Under the pieces are notes generated by a model. That model was not told the DNA's origin and made no database searches. It was given only the letters and a program-made list of their open reading frames with translations. From Clostridium formicaceticum (GTDB taxonomy: Bacteria; Bacillota; Clostridia; Peptostreptococcales; Natronincolaceae), in NCBI RefSeq assembly GCF_001854185.1, contig NZ_CP017603.1, forward strand, positions 3,782,001-3,846,000: a stretch of 64,000 bases of DNA. Direction: 5' to 3'. The translations under genes were made by a program, and so were the position numbers. Below, one piece after another: positions 54,117-63,420 of this stretch (position 1 is the first letter of the stretch; each line of letters opens with the position of its first letter).

Positions 54117-54710
54117 TTACTGCGCTACCTTTACCATAGCAGGTCTTAAAACCTTACCGTGGATTGTGTAGCCTTTTTGGAATACTTCTATCACTTCATC
54201 AGGCTCAGCCTCAGCTTCTTCCTTCATCACTGCATGATGTAGGTTCATATCAAAAGGCTTATGAAGGGCATCAATTTCCTCTATGCCATGGTTTTTCAAA
54301 GTGTCCTTCATCTGTCTTAATACCAGCTCTATACCTTCATAAAGGGCATTACCCTTATCACCTTCCCCTTGAGAATCTAAAGCTCTCTCCAGGTTATCAA
54401 TGCTGCTTAAAAGCTCCAGTGCTAACTTTTCATTAGCATAAAGATAAATGTCACTTTTTTCTTTTTCAACTCTCTTTTTATAGTTTGTAAATTCCGCTTG
54501 AAGTCTCAGCATTCTGTCATAATAATCTTTATTCTCTTCTTCCTTTTCTTCAAGCTTCTTTTTCCACATGGCTATCTCATCACCTGTCCTTTGTGTTTCC
54601 ATTTCCTCTTGCACTGCTTCTAAATCACTATGTACTTCTTCTTGACTTTCTTCCTGCTGGTTTACTGTATTTGCTACAACTTCTTCTGAAGTTCCATTTG
54701 CTTTATCCAA
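54117..54710 (-). CDS. grpE: Nucleotide exchange factor GrpE
   Basis: The 197-residue protein has an acidic N-terminal coiled region, a long helix (KKLEEKEEENKDYYDRMLRL) and a C-terminal beta domain with VIEVFQKGYTIHGKVLRPAM, the GrpE signature. It releases ADP from DnaK. TTG start with AGGTGA six bases upstream. Positioned between hrcA and dnaK as usual. Confidence 0.95.
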   Translation of the reverse strand: MDKANGTSEEVVANTVNQQEESQEEVHSDLEAVQEEMETQRTGDEIAMWKKKLEEKEEENKDYYDRMLRLQAEFTNYKKRVEKEKSDIYLYANEKLALELLSSIDNLERALDSQGEGDKGNALYEGIELVLRQMKDTLKNHGIEEIDALHKPFDMNLHHAVMKEEAEAEPDEVIEVFQKGYTIHGKVLRPAMVKVAQ

Positions 54711-54800
54711 AGCTCTTCACCTACCCTTTTAATTCATCTTTTATTTATATAAAAAACAAAGATAGAGTGCAAAATGCTATAGCACTTCGCACTGGTATTT

Positions 54801-55835
54801 TTATCTATATCTTGTTCTTAACAATTCGTTTATATACTGACTAATTTGATTCATTACCCCAACAACATTGGAATAATCCATTCTAGTAGGCCCAATGACA
54901 CTCAATCTTCCAACAATTACACCATCAACTTTATAGGTAGCAGTTACTAAGCTACATTCCTTCGCCTCTTGATAAATATTTTCGCTACCAATAGAAATAT
55001 TGATACCATCTTCTCTTGACGAGGAAATGATGCTGCTGATGGTTTGTTTTTCTTCTAGCATCTTTAAGAAGGATTTTGCTTTAAAGACATCATTAAATTC
55101 TGGAAAATTAAAGATATTGGTGGTACCACTTAAAAATAACTCTGCGTCTTCAATGGCTTCTAAGGCGCTAAATATCTTCGGTGCAACAGATTCAATAATG
55201 CTATTAAATTCAGAAAGCTCCGTCATTAAAATTTGCAGCATTTGATTTTCAATATCACTGATGGTCATACCTTGAAGCTTTTGATTTAATAAATTCGATA
55301 CTTTTTCTAGCTGATCGCTATTGATACCTTCCTTTACATTCACTAAAGGATTTTTAATAATACCCGTGTCTGTCACCATAACAGCAATAATGCTTTGTTG
55401 ATCTATTGGTACCAGTTGAATACGCTTTATTTTATTTTCTTTAATTTGCGGCGTTAAAACCGCCGACGTATAGTTGGTAAGTTGAGAAATAATCTTTGAA
55501 CTATACTGTAATAATTGCTCCACTTCTCCAAATTTTCTTAGCAGATTGTTTTGAATATTTTTCCTCTGAAGATCTGCAATCATCTTTATTTCCATTAGAT
55601 TGTCTACATATAGACGATAACCTTTATCAGATGGAATACGGCCTGCGGATGTATGTGGCTGGGTGAGATAGCCTAGTTCTTCCAAATCTGACATTTCGTT
55701 TCTAATGGTTGCAGGACTCACACCAAGACTATATTTTTTAGATAAAGTCCTAGAACCCACAGGCTCTGCTGTCTCAATATAATCATGAATGATGGCCTGT
55801 AATATTTTAATTTTTCTATTGTTTAAATCCATCAT
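54801..55835 (-). CDS. hrcA: Heat-shock repressor HrcA
   Basis: Represses class I heat-shock genes by binding CIRCE, with GroEL as co-regulator. The 344-residue protein has an N-terminal winged helix (about 5-75, with SRTLSKKYSLGVSPATIRNE and LGYLTQPHTSAGRIPSDKGY), a GAF-like central domain and a C-terminal part ending YSNVVGVMNQISQYINELL. GAGGTGAT precedes the ATG. A perfect CIRCE element lies 15 bp upstream, so the operon is autoregulated. Confidence 0.97.
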   Translation of the reverse strand: MMDLNNRKIKILQAIIHDYIETAEPVGSRTLSKKYSLGVSPATIRNEMSDLEELGYLTQPHTSAGRIPSDKGYRLYVDNLMEIKMIADLQRKNIQNNLLRKFGEVEQLLQYSSKIISQLTNYTSAVLTPQIKENKIKRIQLVPIDQQSIIAVMVTDTGIIKNPLVNVKEGINSDQLEKVSNLLNQKLQGMTISDIENQMLQILMTELSEFNSIIESVAPKIFSALEAIEDAELFLSGTTNIFNFPEFNDVFKAKSFLKMLEEKQTISSIISSSREDGINISIGSENIYQEAKECSLVTATYKVDGVIVGRLSVIGPTRMDYSNVVGVMNQISQYINELLRTRYR

Positions 55836-55849
55836 ATCACCTCAAATTA

Positions 55850-55876
55850 TTAGCACTCTATTACATTGAGTGCTAA
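55850..55876 (-). promoter_or_regulatory. CIRCE operator
   Basis: TTAGCACTC, a 9-base spacer and GAGTGCTAA: an exact match to the CIRCE consensus. It lies between the promoter and the hrcA ribosome binding site. Confidence 0.97.
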
Positions 55877-55889
55877 TGATTCTGCTTTT

Positions 55890-55918
55890 AAAATACCACT
55901 TCATTTTATATTTGTCAA
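55890..55918 (-). promoter_or_regulatory. Sigma-A promoter of hrcA-grpE-dnaK-dnaJ
   Basis: On the minus strand TTGACA (55918-55913), a 17-bp spacer and TATTTT (55895-55890), immediately upstream of CIRCE, so repression by HrcA would block it. Confidence 0.8.
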
Positions 55919-55979
55919 GACCTTTGACAAAATTTTTATGGAATTTACAATGATCCTTCTCCTACTTAAATTTTAATAT

Positions 55980-57116
55980 TCATAATAGCATCTCTTGGAA
56001 AACTAGGTTTGCCAAGTCTATTCCCTTTGGCGTTAGCTTAACGAAATCATCATTATAAGTAATGAGCTGCTGTTTTTTTAATTTTTCTAAAGTTTTGCCA
56101 TAGATTTGAAGGGGCGTTTGTCTAAAACGCGCTTCAAAGTCCCTCACCGTTACGCCTTCTATCATCCTGAGACCTAAAAACATCGTCTCACTAATTTCAT
56201 CCCTCCGAGACAATAGGTTTCTTGTTGCCACTGGTTTCTTCTTTTCCCCTATCCTTTTTATATAGCCTTCAATCTCTTGATAATTATGAAACCTTTCTTG
56301 TTTAAAATAGGAATGTGCTGCCGCACCAAAACCTAAGTACTGCTGGTTTTTCCAGTAGGTAATATTGTGGTTACAGGGATAATTAGGCTTTGCAAAATTA
56401 GAAATCTCATAATGGAGATATCCTCGACTTTTTAGATAGTTGATGGCGTCATGGTACATCTGAAGTTCTACTTCTTCTTGGGGTTTATAGATTTTTCCCT
56501 CCTCCAGCCAAGTCTCAAAAAGGGTATCCTCCTCAATGATGAGGCTATAGGCAGAAATATGCGGTATCTCTAAATCTACCACCTTTTTTAATGAATCCTG
56601 CCAATTCTTTATACTTTGATTTGGCAGGCTAAACATTAAGTCTACATTTATATTACTAAACCCTACCTTTCTAGCGTCTTCAAGGTTTTTTTCAAAATCT
56701 TCGTAGCGGTGAATTCTTCCTAAACCCTCCAAAAGATGATTTTGGCATGCCTGTAATCCCATACTCAATCGATTTATTCCACTGTGATAATAACTTTTCA
56801 GTTTCTCTAGGTTGAGTAATCCTGGGTTTGCCTCTATAGAAAATTCTACCTCCCTTGATAATTTGTAGCATTTGTACAAGGTCGATGTAATTTTCTCTAA
56901 GTGCTTCCCCTGAAGAACCGATGGCGTACCGCCTCCTATAAAGACGGTTTTTATTTCATAGGCAGCAGCTTCTTCAGCATAAAGTAGAATTTCTTTCTTC
57001 AATGCTTTTACATAATCCTCTATGAAATCCTCTTTACCACTGTAAGATGGAAAATCACAATAATAACACTTTTTCTGGCAAAAGGGTATATGGATATATA
57101 TACTTAAAGGTTCCAA
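55980..57116 (-). CDS. hemW: Radical SAM HemW-family protein
   Basis: Heme chaperone-like radical SAM protein, often misnamed coproporphyrinogen oxidase. The 378-residue protein has YIHIPFCQKKCYYCDFPSY with the CxxxCxxC triad (near residues 13-20), VFIGGGTPSVLQGKHLEKI and a C-terminal HemN-type domain. It lacks the long N-terminal extension of true HemN. A TTG start is used with AAGGAGG upstream. Between lepA and hrcA, the usual Firmicute order. Confidence 0.93.
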   Translation of the reverse strand: MEPLSIYIHIPFCQKKCYYCDFPSYSGKEDFIEDYVKALKKEILLYAEEAAAYEIKTVFIGGGTPSVLQGKHLEKITSTLYKCYKLSREVEFSIEANPGLLNLEKLKSYYHSGINRLSMGLQACQNHLLEGLGRIHRYEDFEKNLEDARKVGFSNINVDLMFSLPNQSIKNWQDSLKKVVDLEIPHISAYSLIIEEDTLFETWLEEGKIYKPQEEVELQMYHDAINYLKSRGYLHYEISNFAKPNYPCNHNITYWKNQQYLGFGAAAHSYFKQERFHNYQEIEGYIKRIGEKKKPVATRNLLSRRDEISETMFLGLRMIEGVTVRDFEARFRQTPLQIYGKTLEKLKKQQLITYNDDFVKLTPKGIDLANLVFQEMLL

Positions 57117-57157
57117 AGTCTAAGCCTCCTTGTGCAGCATGCAGCAGCTTATAAACA

Positions 57158-57191
57158 AAACTAGTAAACTCGGCTAGGAGATTACTAGTTT
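57158..57191 (-). terminator. Stem downstream of lepA
   Basis: AAACTAGTAA pairs with TTACTAGTTT, a 10-bp stem with a 14-base loop, in the gap between lepA and hemW. On the minus strand TGTTTATAAG follows, so it is a weak terminator. Confidence 0.55.
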
Positions 57192-57207
57192 ATCCTATCA
57201 ATTGAAT

Positions 57208-59016
57208 TTAACTGTCTAGTTTTAATACCGACATGAAGGCCTTCTGTGGCACTTCTACACTACCAACCTGACGCATTCTTTTCTTACCTTCTTTTTGCTT
57301 CTCCAATAACTTTTTCTTTCTAGTAATATCTCCACCATAACATTTCGCCAAAACATCTTTTCTAAGGGCTCTTATAGTCTCTCTAGCAATAATTTTTTGT
57401 CCTATAGAAGCTTGGATCGGGATAGGAAATTGATGTCTTGGAATCTCATCCTTTAGTTTTTCACACATTGCTTTTCCCCTTGAATAAGCTTTGCTTTCAT
57501 GTACAATAAAGGATAAAGCATCTACCTGTTCTGCATTAATTAAAATATCTAACTTTACAAGCTTAGACTCTCTATAACCAACAAATTCATAATCTAAAGA
57601 ACCGTAACCCTTTGTCTTGGACTTTAAAGCATCAAAGAAGTCGTAAATAACTTCATTCAATGGAAGCTCATAATGAAGAATAACTCTTGTTTCCTCAATA
57701 TACTCCATGTTTTTCATTTCACCACGACGTTCTTGGCATAATTCCATTACAGTACCTACGTAGGTGTTTGGTACCATGATATTTGCTTTAACAATAGGTT
57801 CCTCCATTTTTGCTATCTCTTGAGGTTTTGGAAGATTGGCAGGATTTTGTATCATCACTACTTCCCCATTGGTTTTTGTAATTTTATAAATAACACTTGG
57901 AGCGGTGGTCACTAGGTCTAGATTAAATTCTCTTTCTAATCTTTCTTGTATAATCTCCATGTGTAATAAACCTAAGAATCCACATCGGAAACCAAAACCT
58001 AAAGCAGCTGAAGTTTCAGGCTCAAAAACTAAAGCAGCATCGTTCACCTGTAGTTTCTCTAGGGCATCTCTTACATCCTCATATTTTTCTCCCTCAGCAG
58101 GGTAAATACCGCAATAAACCATAGGCGTAACTTTTCTATAGCCTGGCAGAGGACTTTCTGTAGGATTTGTAGCGTCTGTAATGGTATCACCCACACGGCA
58201 GTTTCTTACTTCTTTAATACTAGCAGCTACATAACCAACATCTCCAGCCTTTAATTCTTCCAGTTGAATCGGTCCAGGAGAATATACCCCTACTTCTGTT
58301 ACTTCAAAACTCTTACTTGTAGCCATCATTTTAATCTTCATACCTTTTTTAAGAGTACCTTCTACGACACGAATATAGGCAATAACACCTTTATAATTAT
58401 CATAATAGGAATCAAAAATCAATGCCTTTAAAGGTGCTTCTGCCGATCCCGTTGGTGCTGGCACCTTAGCTACAATGGCTTCTAATACATCCGTAATATT
58501 GATACCCTCTTTTGCAGAAATCAGTGGTGCATCGTGAGCCTCTAAACCAATAACATCTTCAATTTCCTTCTTAATTTCGTCTGGTCGTGCACTAGGTAAA
58601 TCAATTTTATTAATTACCGGTACAATCTCCAAGTTTTGTTCTAAGGCTAAATATACATTTGCCAAAGTCTGAGCTTCAGTCCCTTGAGCAGCATCTACCA
58701 CCAAAATGGCACCTTCACAGGCAGCTAAACTTCTAGAAACCTCATAGGTAAAGTCTACATGCCCTGGTGTATCAATTAAGTTTAAATAATACTCTTCTCC
58801 ATCCTTAGCCTTATATACTAGTCGAATACTTTGAAGTTTAATGGTAATACCACGTTCTCTTTCTAATTCCATGTTGTCCAATATTTGTTCCTGCATTTCT
58901 CTCTCGCTTATTAGACCAGTATACTCTATCAGTCTATCGGCCAAGGTAGATTTTCCATGATCTATATGGGCAATAATGGAGAAATTCCTAATCTTTTTTT
59001 GTCTATCGCTTGGCAT
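57208..59016 (-). CDS. lepA: Elongation factor 4 (LepA)
   Basis: Ribosome-associated GTPase that back-translocates stalled ribosomes. The 602-residue protein has G1 [20 protein letters not shown]3 [24 protein letters not shown], domains II-IV and the LepA-specific C-terminus [25 protein letters not shown] precedes the ATG. Full length and intact. Confidence 0.97.
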   Translation of the reverse strand: MPSDRQKKIRNFSIIAHIDHGKSTLADRLIEYTGLISEREMQEQILDNMELERERGITIKLQSIRLVYKAKDGEEYYLNLIDTPGHVDFTYEVSRSLAACEGAILVVDAAQGTEAQTLANVYLALEQNLEIVPVINKIDLPSARPDEIKKEIEDVIGLEAHDAPLISAKEGINITDVLEAIVAKVPAPTGSAEAPLKALIFDSYYDNYKGVIAYIRVVEGTLKKGMKIKMMATSKSFEVTEVGVYSPGPIQLEELKAGDVGYVAASIKEVRNCRVGDTITDATNPTESPLPGYRKVTPMVYCGIYPAEGEKYEDVRDALEKLQVNDAALVFEPETSAALGFGFRCGFLGLLHMEIIQERLEREFNLDLVTTAPSVIYKITKTNGEVVMIQNPANLPKPQEIAKMEEPIVKANIMVPNTYVGTVMELCQERRGEMKNMEYIEETRVILHYELPLNEVIYDFFDALKSKTKGYGSLDYEFVGYRESKLVKLDILINAEQVDALSFIVHESKAYSRGKAMCEKLKDEIPRHQFPIPIQASIGQKIIARETIRALRKDVLAKCYGGDITRKKKLLEKQKEGKKRMRQVGSVEVPQKAFMSVLKLDS

Positions 59017-59070
59017 TTATGTATTCCTCCTTCTACTTCACATATCCATAACTTTATAAATTATATCATA

Positions 59071-59442
59071 CTATTTTTGTCGTTGGTAGTTATTCTGTGT
59101 TGTATTTGAAAAAAAATGTCGGGGTATACCGACATTTCCTATTCCTTCCATGAGCCTATGAAACTGTTGTAATATTTTGTGATAGCCTTCTTCTATAAAC
59201 AAAGTAACTTTATCTATGGATTCGTTTTTAATATAAATGGATTCCCCCACAACATACAGCACCGTATAATTTTCCTGCACATCATAGCCCAATACTTTTG
59301 CCTCATCTAAAGCCATCATTTCCCTCAGGGCATAATCCACAGACAATACACCCATAATTAAAAAAACAAAAATCAATGTGAGAATTAGCAGTAATTGTCT
59401 TCTTTTCCTTCTATATTTTAACTTTTCTTCTACTCTACTCAT
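59071..59442 (-). CDS. Unknown single-helix membrane protein
   Basis: The 123-residue protein has a basic start (KLKYRRKRRQ), one membrane helix (about 17-37, LLLILTLIFVFLIMGVLSV) and a small external domain with TVLYVVGESIYI. I do not recognise a family, though small genes in this position between spoIIP and lepA are common in Clostridia and may be sporulation-linked. The ribosome binding site GGTGAT is weak. It ends with a Gln/Asn-rich tail. Confidence 0.7.
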   Translation of the reverse strand: MSRVEEKLKYRRKRRQLLLILTLIFVFLIMGVLSVDYALREMMALDEAKVLGYDVQENYTVLYVVGESIYIKNESIDKVTLFIEEGYHKILQQFHRLMEGIGNVGIPRHFFSNTTQNNYQRQK

Positions 59443-59487
59443 CTACATCACCATTGGTATTGTAGACACTTTTTTTATTTTATAAAC

Positions 59488-60735
59488 CTATTCTCTAATA
59501 TGCTCCAATGCCTCCGCCAACACATTTCCTAAATAACCCGCTGCTCTTTTTGCTTCTTCAATCGTATTAGCATTGCTTCCTACTTCTATTAAAGCAGTAT
59601 AATCAGTTAAAAATTGATTAAACCTACCATAGGGCTTCACTAGAATAGGCTTGCTAAAATCAGGATATTTACTATCACTGACAGCCTTTATATAAGCAGC
59701 AAAGGTTTCTACCTGCGTACGATTAGGGGTTTCTGGACCAATAACAAATTGAAACTTTGTAGTAGTTTCATTATTAACAACTGCCCTATTGCTTGCAATA
59801 AGCGCTTCTCTATTTGGACTTGTATCAATATGATCATAACCGTCTCTGTGAATATCAAAGACCACCTTAATCGATGGATTTTCTTTCAATATCTTTTCAG
59901 CCGTTTGTAAAGATCTACTGTAAGAGCCACTATAAGAAGGATAATCATGATAAGTGGTATCATGAATAACGTTAAAACCCCTTTTTTCTAATTCCTTTGT
60001 AAGAATTTCTCCTATTGCAATCACTGAGTATTCTTTTCTTAAGGTATGATAGTTCCCTTCTGAAGCTGGCTTATAGGACTCTGTGCCATGGGTATGATAA
60101 ATTAAAACATGAGGTTTTCCTTCCTCAAACTTTATCTTTGCAGGTTTTTCTGCATTGATAGATAGGGCACTGCTATCTAAACTATCTACAATATCCTCTT
60201 CACCAACCAGATAGACGCCTTCCCATAATTCTCCTAGATCATCCTTATCATGTTCTCCATCTATATCTTCAGGTAATGTTCCTGTTGCTATAGAACCAAT
60301 ATCTTCTTCTTCCACAAAAAAAATATCTCTTGTTGCATCTCCTGGGGTTTCAGTATTCTCCCTTGCTAGCTGTATATCCTGAGTAAGACTGGCAGGGAAT
60401 TGAGCTTGTACGAAGGTGACGGGGTTTCTAAAATCAACGTAAAATAGGTTCGATGCAAAAGAAGAATATACTTTTTCAAAATAATTTCTAATACTTATCT
60501 TTTCATCAGTATTGCTTATTGGGAATACCTGATGGATAGCATGTACTAAAAATTTATTTTGTGAAGGCAAATTTTTCTCTTGCTCCATCTTTGCTTCTTC
60601 TTTCACTGGCATAGACATCTCAGCAAAGGAATTCTTATCTAAAATCATTTTTCCAAAGAAAAATAAAATCCCCAGAATCAATATCAATATAATAATGTTT
60701 TGATAATCTCTTAAACCACTTGCTTTTTTCTTCAT
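59488..60735 (-). CDS. spoIIP: Stage II sporulation protein P
   Basis: Peptidoglycan hydrolase (amidase/endopeptidase) needed for engulfment. The 415-residue protein has an N-terminal membrane helix (about 16-34, IIILILILGILFFFG), a linker, and the SpoIIP catalytic domain with VLIYHTHGTESYKPASEGNY (His pair), FDIHRDGYDH and ALIEVGSNANTIEEA. ATG at 60735 is preferred over a GTG four codons upstream because AAGGTGGG lies at a more suitable distance. gpr-spoIIP is the conserved pair. Confidence 0.94.
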   Translation of the reverse strand: MKKKASGLRDYQNIIILILILGILFFFGKMILDKNSFAEMSMPVKEEAKMEQEKNLPSQNKFLVHAIHQVFPISNTDEKISIRNYFEKVYSSFASNLFYVDFRNPVTFVQAQFPASLTQDIQLARENTETPGDATRDIFFVEEEDIGSIATGTLPEDIDGEHDKDDLGELWEGVYLVGEEDIVDSLDSSALSINAEKPAKIKFEEGKPHVLIYHTHGTESYKPASEGNYHTLRKEYSVIAIGEILTKELEKRGFNVIHDTTYHDYPSYSGSYSRSLQTAEKILKENPSIKVVFDIHRDGYDHIDTSPNREALIASNRAVVNNETTTKFQFVIGPETPNRTQVETFAAYIKAVSDSKYPDFSKPILVKPYGRFNQFLTDYTALIEVGSNANTIEEAKRAAGYLGNVLAEALEHIRE

Positions 60736-60825
60736 CAAATTCAGCACCCACCTTTTATCAGTACTATATAGATTAATATGAAAGGTGGGTGGGATTTATG
60801 ACACCAATAATATGGTTGTCTTTAT

Positions 60826-61800
60826 TTAGTGCAAATATCGATTGACATCTTTTAAATCTATGCCGGGATGTAGGGCTATATTAATAGCGTTGGCTATAAT
60901 ATGGGATAAATTTAATATGATATCGTCTACTTCTTTAGGTGTAACCATTACATTGGCACTGTAGGGCTCTAAAACTTCCTTTATCATCTGGTATTTTTCT
61001 TCTTCCTTTAATTCCTGTAACATATTATAAAATTGAGAGCCTACTTTTGCTTGCTTTGCAAAGGCTCCAATAACCAGCTGAATCGTATCATTTGTCAAAG
61101 TGGCAGCATCCACCACCGTAGGAACACCGATGGCAATGACTGGTATTCCTAGTGTTTTTTCATCTAAAGCTTGTCTTTTGTTTCCAATTCCTGAACCAGG
61201 GTGAATGCCTGTAGTAGATAGTTGTATCGTAGTATTTACCCGTTCCATTTTTCTCGACGCTAAGGCATCTACTGCTACTACTACATCTGGTTTTACGTTT
61301 TCTACAATTCCCTTGATAATTTCTCCGGTTTCTATTCCTGTTGTTCCCATTACCCCTGGAGCAATAGCACTTAACTCCGCTAAAGCTTCATCACTTTCTT
61401 TATTATAAAATTTAAAAAAATGTCTCGTTACAAATAATTTTGAAACAACTTCAGGGCCTAATGCATCCGGTGTAACATGTACATTGCCTAAACCAACCAC
61501 CAAAACCTTTAGGTGTTTGTCAACATGGATCAAAGCATTTAGTTCTTTTGCTAGTATTTTGCTTACTTCGTCCTTCAAATCAGCATCTGGTCTTCTAAGA
61601 GCTACACATTCTAGTGTAATATATTTCCCCTTAGCTTTACCCATGAGCTTTTCTCCTTCTTCATCAAGAACCTCTACCCTTGTTATCGTAACATTTTCTA
61701 GATTTTCTTGGTCTACTGCTACACCTGGAATTTCTTGCTGTTTTTCCTCTTGATATAATTCTCTAACTTCTAGGGCTAAGTCTGTTCTTACTTGAAACAT
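60826..61800 (-). CDS. gpr: Germination protease Gpr
   Basis: Aspartic-type protease that degrades small acid-soluble spore proteins at germination. The 324-residue protein has the propeptide and start MFQVRTDLALEVRELYQEE, a core with VLVVGLGNVHVTPDALGPEV, the PDVVVAVDALASRK stretch with active-site Asp, and GIHPGSGIGNKRQALDEKTL. AAGAGGTGA precedes the ATG. Forespore expression is expected; no sigma-G promoter was confidently located. Confidence 0.95.
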   Translation of the reverse strand: MFQVRTDLALEVRELYQEEKQQEIPGVAVDQENLENVTITRVEVLDEEGEKLMGKAKGKYITLECVALRRPDADLKDEVSKILAKELNALIHVDKHLKVLVVGLGNVHVTPDALGPEVVSKLFVTRHFFKFYNKESDEALAELSAIAPGVMGTTGIETGEIIKGIVENVKPDVVVAVDALASRKMERVNTTIQLSTTGIHPGSGIGNKRQALDEKTLGIPVIAIGVPTVVDAATLTNDTIQLVIGAFAKQAKVGSQFYNMLQELKEEEKYQMIKEVLEPYSANVMVTPKEVDDIILNLSHIIANAINIALHPGIDLKDVNRYLH

Positions 61801-61971
61801 AAGCTCACCTCTTAATATTAGAATTGATATATAATGAATCTAAGTAAATTTTCATCACTTTCTACTCTATATTATTTGATGATTTCAATAAAATTATCTA
61901 TCTTCTGCACGACTATTTTTGTATAAGAATAATATTTTAAGTCAATAAATGAAATATATTATTTATTTTTA

Positions 61972-62000
61972 TTGCTTTTTATACTGATTTTTGGTAAAAT
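61972..62000 (+). promoter_or_regulatory. rpsT promoter
   Basis: TTGCTT (61972-61977), a 17-bp spacer and TAAAAT (61995-62000), 36 bp upstream of the TTG start. This is a typical sigma-A promoter arrangement. Confidence 0.6.
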
Positions 62001-62035
62001 TACTGTGTTAATGACCACACAAGGGGGTGAATCTA

Positions 62036-62299
62036 TTGGCAAATATTAAATCAGCAATGAAAAGAATCAAAGTCATTAAAAAGAAAACAGCTAGAAACAG
62101 AATGGTTAAATCTCAACTTAAGACAGCTATCAAGAAATTCGAAGAAGCTCTAACAGCTGGTAATTTTGAAGATGCTAAAGCTAAGTTAAAGTTCGTTGAG
62201 AAAAAACTTATGCAAGCTGCTGCAAAAAATGTTATTCACAAATCAAAAGCATCTAGAAAAGTATCTAGACTTGCTACAAAGTTAAACAAAGCTGTTTAA
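62036..62299 (+). CDS. rpsT: 30S ribosomal protein S20
   Basis: The 87-residue helical, basic protein starts (M)ANIKSAMKRIKVIKKKTARN and ends with SKASRKVSRLATKLNKAV, typical of S20, which binds the 5' domain of 16S rRNA. The TTG start at 62036 is chosen because GGGGGTG lies six bases upstream and because S20 begins with M-A-N-I-K; the upstream GTG overlaps that site. It is the only plus-strand gene after 26 kb, between gpr and holA. Confidence 0.96.
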   Translation: MANIKSAMKRIKVIKKKTARNRMVKSQLKTAIKKFEEALTAGNFEDAKAKLKFVEKKLMQAAAKNVIHKSKASRKVSRLATKLNKAV

Positions 62300-62341
62300 T
62301 AGCGATGTAAAAAAACCGTGTCTTAAGTTCCTAAATAAACT

Positions 62342-62367
62342 AAAGCGTACTCATGTACGCTTTTTTA
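62342..62367 (+). terminator. Intrinsic terminator of rpsT (probably shared with holA)
   Basis: AAAGCGTAC and GTACGCTTT form a 9-bp stem with a 4-base loop, followed by a T-run on the plus strand. It lies between convergent rpsT and holA. Confidence 0.9.
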
Positions 62368-62379
62368 TTTTTACTCATT

Positions 62380-63414
62380 TTATCTGCACATCTCTATAAT
62401 AAATAACTCTATAGCAATATGATCCTTCATTTTCCCAGACTTTATGGCAAGGTCTACCTGTAGAAAATGGTTTAACAATGCTTCTAATCTCTCAGTACTA
62501 AATCCCCTGCATTGGTTTGCACATTTTGTAGCTACATAGGGATGTATCCCTATCTTCCCTGCAATCATTTTTGAAGAATAGCCCTCTTCTAGCAATAATT
62601 TCGTTTTCAGGAGATTCCTTACTTGATTACCCAGGGTTACAGCTATCTTTATAACGGGTTCTCCCTTATGAATCATAGCATTAAAACGCTTTATTGCCTC
62701 ACCCATATGCTTTTTTTCAATAGCATCCAATAGCTTAAAAATATCATTTTGAAAACTTGAACTAAAAATATTCTCTAAATCCGATAAAACCACTGATGCC
62801 CTGTCCCCTACAAAGGTAGTTATTTTCTTTATCTCGTTTTCTACATCCAACAAGCTTTGTACAGCAGTTTTTCCTAAGTAATCTATATTTTCTATAAAAT
62901 ATTCTACTTCTTTTATATCTATAGTTTTACCATGCCTTTTCATGGATTTTTGAACCCATTCCCTTAATTCTTTTGCATTCAACCTTTGACAATAAAGAAC
63001 TGCTCCTTGTTTCTGTATCTCCTTTACAATTTTTTTTCTTGCATCAATGGTAGTGCTACCATAAAAAACCAAAGAAGTCGTTTCCGGTATGTTTGCAATA
63101 TACGCTGCTAACTTTTTTTCTTCCTCCTCTGAGATGGATTTCTTTTTCCCTTGAAAAGTTTCTAAATCCTTCACTAATACCAATTTTTTTTCCGCCATAA
63201 AGGGCAGGGTTTCACAGGCATCAATAAGCTTTTCCAGCGTAAACTCCTTACCCTCTATAGTAAAAAGATTTAAGTCCTCAAAATCCTTACCAACAACCTT
63301 TTCCTTTATGGTCTTTATAAATTCTTCTACTAAATAGGTTTCTTCTCCATATATCAAATAGATTTTTTCTATTTCCTTGGCATGCAGTTTTTTAATTGCT
63401 TCATTATAATTCAT
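62380..63414 (-). CDS. holA: DNA polymerase III delta subunit
   Basis: Clamp-loader subunit that opens the beta clamp. The 344-residue protein has KIYLIYGEETYLVEEFIKTI at the N-terminus and the C-terminal collar region with GIHPYVATKCANQCRGFSTE and HFLQVDLAIKSGKMKD. AAGGAATGA precedes the ATG, and the start lies 6 bp after the comEC stop. comEC-holA-rpsT order is conserved, with rpsT convergent. Confidence 0.94.
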   Translation of the reverse strand: MNYNEAIKKLHAKEIEKIYLIYGEETYLVEEFIKTIKEKVVGKDFEDLNLFTIEGKEFTLEKLIDACETLPFMAEKKLVLVKDLETFQGKKKSISEEEEKKLAAYIANIPETTSLVFYGSTTIDARKKIVKEIQKQGAVLYCQRLNAKELREWVQKSMKRHGKTIDIKEVEYFIENIDYLGKTAVQSLLDVENEIKKITTFVGDRASVVLSDLENIFSSSFQNDIFKLLDAIEKKHMGEAIKRFNAMIHKGEPVIKIAVTLGNQVRNLLKTKLLLEEGYSSKMIAGKIGIHPYVATKCANQCRGFSTERLEALLNHFLQVDLAIKSGKMKDHIAIELFIIEMCR

Positions 63415-63420
63415 ACTTCT